From Afipia sp. (lineage in GTDB: Bacteria > Pseudomonadota > Alphaproteobacteria > Rhizobiales > Xanthobacteraceae), in contig JAFKER010000013.1 of the NCBI GenBank assembly GCA_017308595.1, forward strand, positions 1-64,000: DNA of 64,000 nucleotides, written 5' to 3'. A model generated the notes under the pieces. The model saw nothing but the letters and a program-made list of their open reading frames with translations. It was not told the origin of the DNA and searched no databases. This document shows positions 62,462-64,000 of this stretch, piece by piece (positions within the stretch are counted from its first letter, which is position 1; every line of letters starts with the position of its first letter). Made by a program: the position numbers and the translations under genes.

Positions 62462-62686
62462 ATGGAGGTGCTTTTGAACGAGGTGATTGACCGCGTAATC
62501 CATACTTTTGGAATGATGCGCAACCTGAGCGAAGATTCCCTTGTCGACGCTCGCGAAAGCCTTGGCACTTACTTCGAAACTCTTTCATCCGCCGGCGAGA
62601 CCGACCCGCAGCGTCTGGCCGTGTGTGGATTGGCTTATCTGCGCAATCGCCACGACGGTGCTTCACCGAAGTTCAGCGGCTGCTGA
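62462..62686 (+). CDS. Small hypothetical protein
   Basis: About 70-74 residues, acidic and helical (NEVIDRVIHTFGMMRNLSED, LGTYFETLSSAGETDP). I recall similar short proteins in Bradyrhizobium without a function. Start unclear: ATG at 62462, or TTG at 62474, which has GGAGGTG at proper spacing and gives a protein starting MNEVID. Soluble, single gene, followed by a terminator. Confidence 0.65.
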   Translation: MEVLLNEVIDRVIHTFGMMRNLSEDSLVDARESLGTYFETLSSAGETDPQRLAVCGLAYLRNRHDGASPKFSGC

Positions 62687-62725
62687 CGAGTACGGCACTT
62701 ACAATTCACGGGAAGATCGAGAGGT

Positions 62726-62752
62726 GCTGGGGGCTTCGCGCCCCCAGCTTTG
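62726..62752 (+). terminator. Rho-independent terminator before the sirtuin gene
   Basis: Perfect 9-bp stem GCTGGGGGC / GCCCCCAGC with a TTCGC loop, then TTTGTGT. Placed 39 bases after the small hypothetical gene. Confidence 0.75.
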
Positions 62753-62794
62753 TGTGGCTATATTCCGCGCAAACCGACGTTCAGGCTTCTCGGG

Positions 62795-63556
62795 ATGATT
62801 GCACCGGATCTTCGCAGCGGAATTGACATGCTTGGCGACATGATCGCCGAAGCGAAAACCATCGTGCCTTTTACGGGGGCCGGAATCTCGACTGAAAGCG
62901 GAATTCCTGACTTTCGTTCCCCGGGTGGCCTGTGGACGCGAAATCGTCCGATTCCCTTCGATGAATTTGTCGCCAGTCAGGAGGCGAGGGACGAATCCTG
63001 GCGCCGCCGCTTCGCAATGGAGCCGAGCTTCGCGGCGGCACGCCCCAGCCGCGGGCATCGCGCGCTGGCCTCGCTGTACAAGGCGGGGAAAATACCGGCA
63101 ATCGTCACGCAGAATATCGATAACCTGCATCAGGCCTCCGGTTTTTCCAGCGAACATGTCGTCGAACTGCACGGCAACACCACCTATGCCCGCTGCATCG
63201 GATGCGGAGCGCGCTACGAGATCGCGTGGGTCAGGGAACGCTTCGAGCCGGAAGGCATCGCGCCGGCCTGCACGGCATGTGACGAGCCGGTAAAGTCCGC
63301 GACGATTTCATTCGGCCAGTCCATGCCGGAAGAGGAAATGCGCCGCGCGGCGGAACTCGCGCAGCGTTGCGACCTGTTCCTTGCGATCGGATCATCGCTT
63401 GTGGTGTGGCCCGCAGCCGGCTTTCCGCTGATGGCCCGGAATTGCGGAGCAAGGCTGGTCATCATCAACAATGAGCCGACGGATCAAGATGATGTTGCCG
63501 ATCTCGTGATCCGCCACGACATCGGCGAAACGCTCGGGCCGTTTGTCGGTAATTGA
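62795..63556 (+). CDS. Sir2-family NAD-dependent protein deacylase
   Basis: Sirtuin of about 253 residues. NAD motifs are FTGAGISTESGIPDFRS and TQNIDNLHQASG, with the catalytic His in ELHGNT. Zinc-binding pairs are CIGCG and CTACD. The C-terminal AIGSSLVVWPAAGFP and IINNEPTDQDD complete the Rossmann fold. It removes acyl groups from lysines using NAD. Start could be ATG 62795 or ATG 62828; the first is used. Confidence 0.93.
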   Translation: MIAPDLRSGIDMLGDMIAEAKTIVPFTGAGISTESGIPDFRSPGGLWTRNRPIPFDEFVASQEARDESWRRRFAMEPSFAAARPSRGHRALASLYKAGKIPAIVTQNIDNLHQASGFSSEHVVELHGNTTYARCIGCGARYEIAWVRERFEPEGIAPACTACDEPVKSATISFGQSMPEEEMRRAAELAQRCDLFLAIGSSLVVWPAAGFPLMARNCGARLVIINNEPTDQDDVADLVIRHDIGETLGPFVGN

Positions 63557-63650
63557 ACTGGTGATCTGATTCGCCCCCTCCAAGGCTGTTCATAGGTCAC
63601 GACTGATTTCTTTTTTGTCTTTCAGCCCTGTTCCGGAGTGTTATCGTTAA

Positions 63651-63669
63651 TCAAGGATTCGCCTTGGTT
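63651..63669 (+). terminator. Weak hairpin after the sirtuin gene
   Basis: Stem TCAAGG / CCTTGG with loop ATTCG, followed by TTCATTTTG. It is a modest candidate terminator between the sirtuin and the cold-shock gene. Confidence 0.4.
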
Positions 63670-63722
63670 CATTTTGATTCGTCACGATGAGAGAGCGAAA
63701 CGAGTTTTGTTGAATAACGTAA

Positions 63723-63741
63723 GCGGTCGGTGGCTGACCGC
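63723..63741 (+). promoter_or_regulatory. Short hairpin in the cold-shock gene leader
   Basis: 6-bp stem GCGGTC / GACCGC, 24 bases before the ATG of the cold-shock gene and partly overlapping the run-up to its G-rich ribosome-binding site. Cold-shock mRNAs often have structured leaders; this is only suggestive. Confidence 0.3.
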
Positions 63742-63764
63742 AGATTGTTTGGGGTCCGGGGGTC

Positions 63765-64000
63765 ATGGGTTCGGACGCATTTGAGTCGAAGAAGGCAGGT
63801 GGTTCACTGGGCGGCGCGGGCTCCGACAGGTTCGCCCCGAGTGAATTGTCCTCCACAGTCGAACGGAATTCGGCCGTCGACCCCTTTGCTGCTGCCGATG
63901 GCGCGGCGGTGAACCTCGTCGAGATTTCCGGCGTCATCAAATGGTTTGACGCTTCCAAGGGCTACGGCTTCATTGTGCCCGACAACGGCGCAGCCGACGT
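63765..64000 (+). CDS. Cold-shock-domain protein (3' end cut by window)
   Basis: The open frame runs from ATG 63765 to the window edge (78 codons). A Ser/Gly/Ala-rich N-terminal stretch of about 53 residues precedes a CspA-type domain that starts SGVIKWFDASKGYGFIVPD with the RNP1 motif KGYGFI. I recall Bradyrhizobium proteins of this layout with two cold-shock domains. GGGG upstream acts as the ribosome-binding site. RNA chaperone role expected. Confidence 0.9.
   Translation, partial: MGSDAFESKKAGGSLGGAGSDRFAPSELSSTVERNSAVDPFAAADGAAVNLVEISGVIKWFDASKGYGFIVPDNGAAD

Noticed and set aside
1..64000. Search for CRISPR arrays, rRNA, prophage or transposase genes
   Set aside because: No direct-repeat arrays, rRNA cores or mobile-element proteins were seen; the only repeats are short palindromes.

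Overview
The window is about 61-62% GC by eye, gene-dense, and looks like the chromosome of an alphaproteobacterium of the Nitrobacteraceae (the Bradyrhizobium / Afipia / Rhodopseudomonas group). This rests on the sufBCDS-T-A order, the hom-glpX-recJ run, the two-regulator phenylacetate catabolon, the N-terminally extended cold-shock protein at the right edge, and several families of intergenic palindromic repeats of a kind I associate with these genomes. No prophage, transposase, integrase or CRISPR array is visible.

Layout. 1-5312: iron-sulfur assembly operon sufB(partial)-C-D-S-T-A. 5410-15155: single housekeeping genes (TfoX-like protein, diguanylate cyclase, RhlE helicase, secreted caspase-like protein, short-chain dehydrogenase, ParE, DedA, Tat-exported metallo-beta-lactamase-fold hydrolase). 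15172-17173: a strong promoter, a candidate leaderless arginine-rich mini-ORF, a PaiB-like FMN protein and argC, closed by a terminator. 17197-20168: MAPEG protein, PHA synthase, small lipoprotein. 20384-27528: aminotransferase, hom, glpX, GNAT, dehalogenase-like HAD, recJ and a compositionally odd orphan. 27516-33616: two cell-wall enzymes (MltB-like, M23), then efp divergent from epmA-epmB, which together make and modify elongation factor P. 33623-36053: paired palindromic repeats, small secreted and membrane proteins, a cyclase-family hydrolase and tRNA-Glu.

36272-53333 is the most coherent region, a phenylacetate catabolic island. paaX and paaABCDE run rightward (repressor and phenylacetyl-CoA epoxidase). 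An eight-gene leftward operon paaG-paaI-paaK-tetR-paaZ-EthD-P450-thioesterase faces it. PaaK makes phenylacetyl-CoA, PaaABCE epoxidises it, PaaG isomerises the epoxide to the oxepin, PaaZ opens the ring, and PaaI rescues the pathway by thioester hydrolysis. A TetR-type operator palindrome sits between paaG and a divergent five-gene branched-chain-type ABC transporter (48749-53333), which suggests that this is the aromatic-acid importer of the pathway. paaF, paaH and paaJ are not in the window.

53340-59293 is a metal-resistance group (CDF exporter, small HCxxC-motif protein, CzcB-like adaptor, CzcA-like RND pump). The remainder holds an SGNH hydrolase, a MarC-family protein, several small hypothetical proteins (including a 26-residue membrane peptide), a glyoxalase-fold protein, a sirtuin and the start of a cold-shock-domain gene cut by the window edge.

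Points I would follow up first: the leaderless Arg-rich mini-ORF upstream of argC; the P450/EthD/thioesterase insertion in the paa operon; the shared operator linking paaG and the transporter; and the repeats lodged inside the paaABCDE operon.
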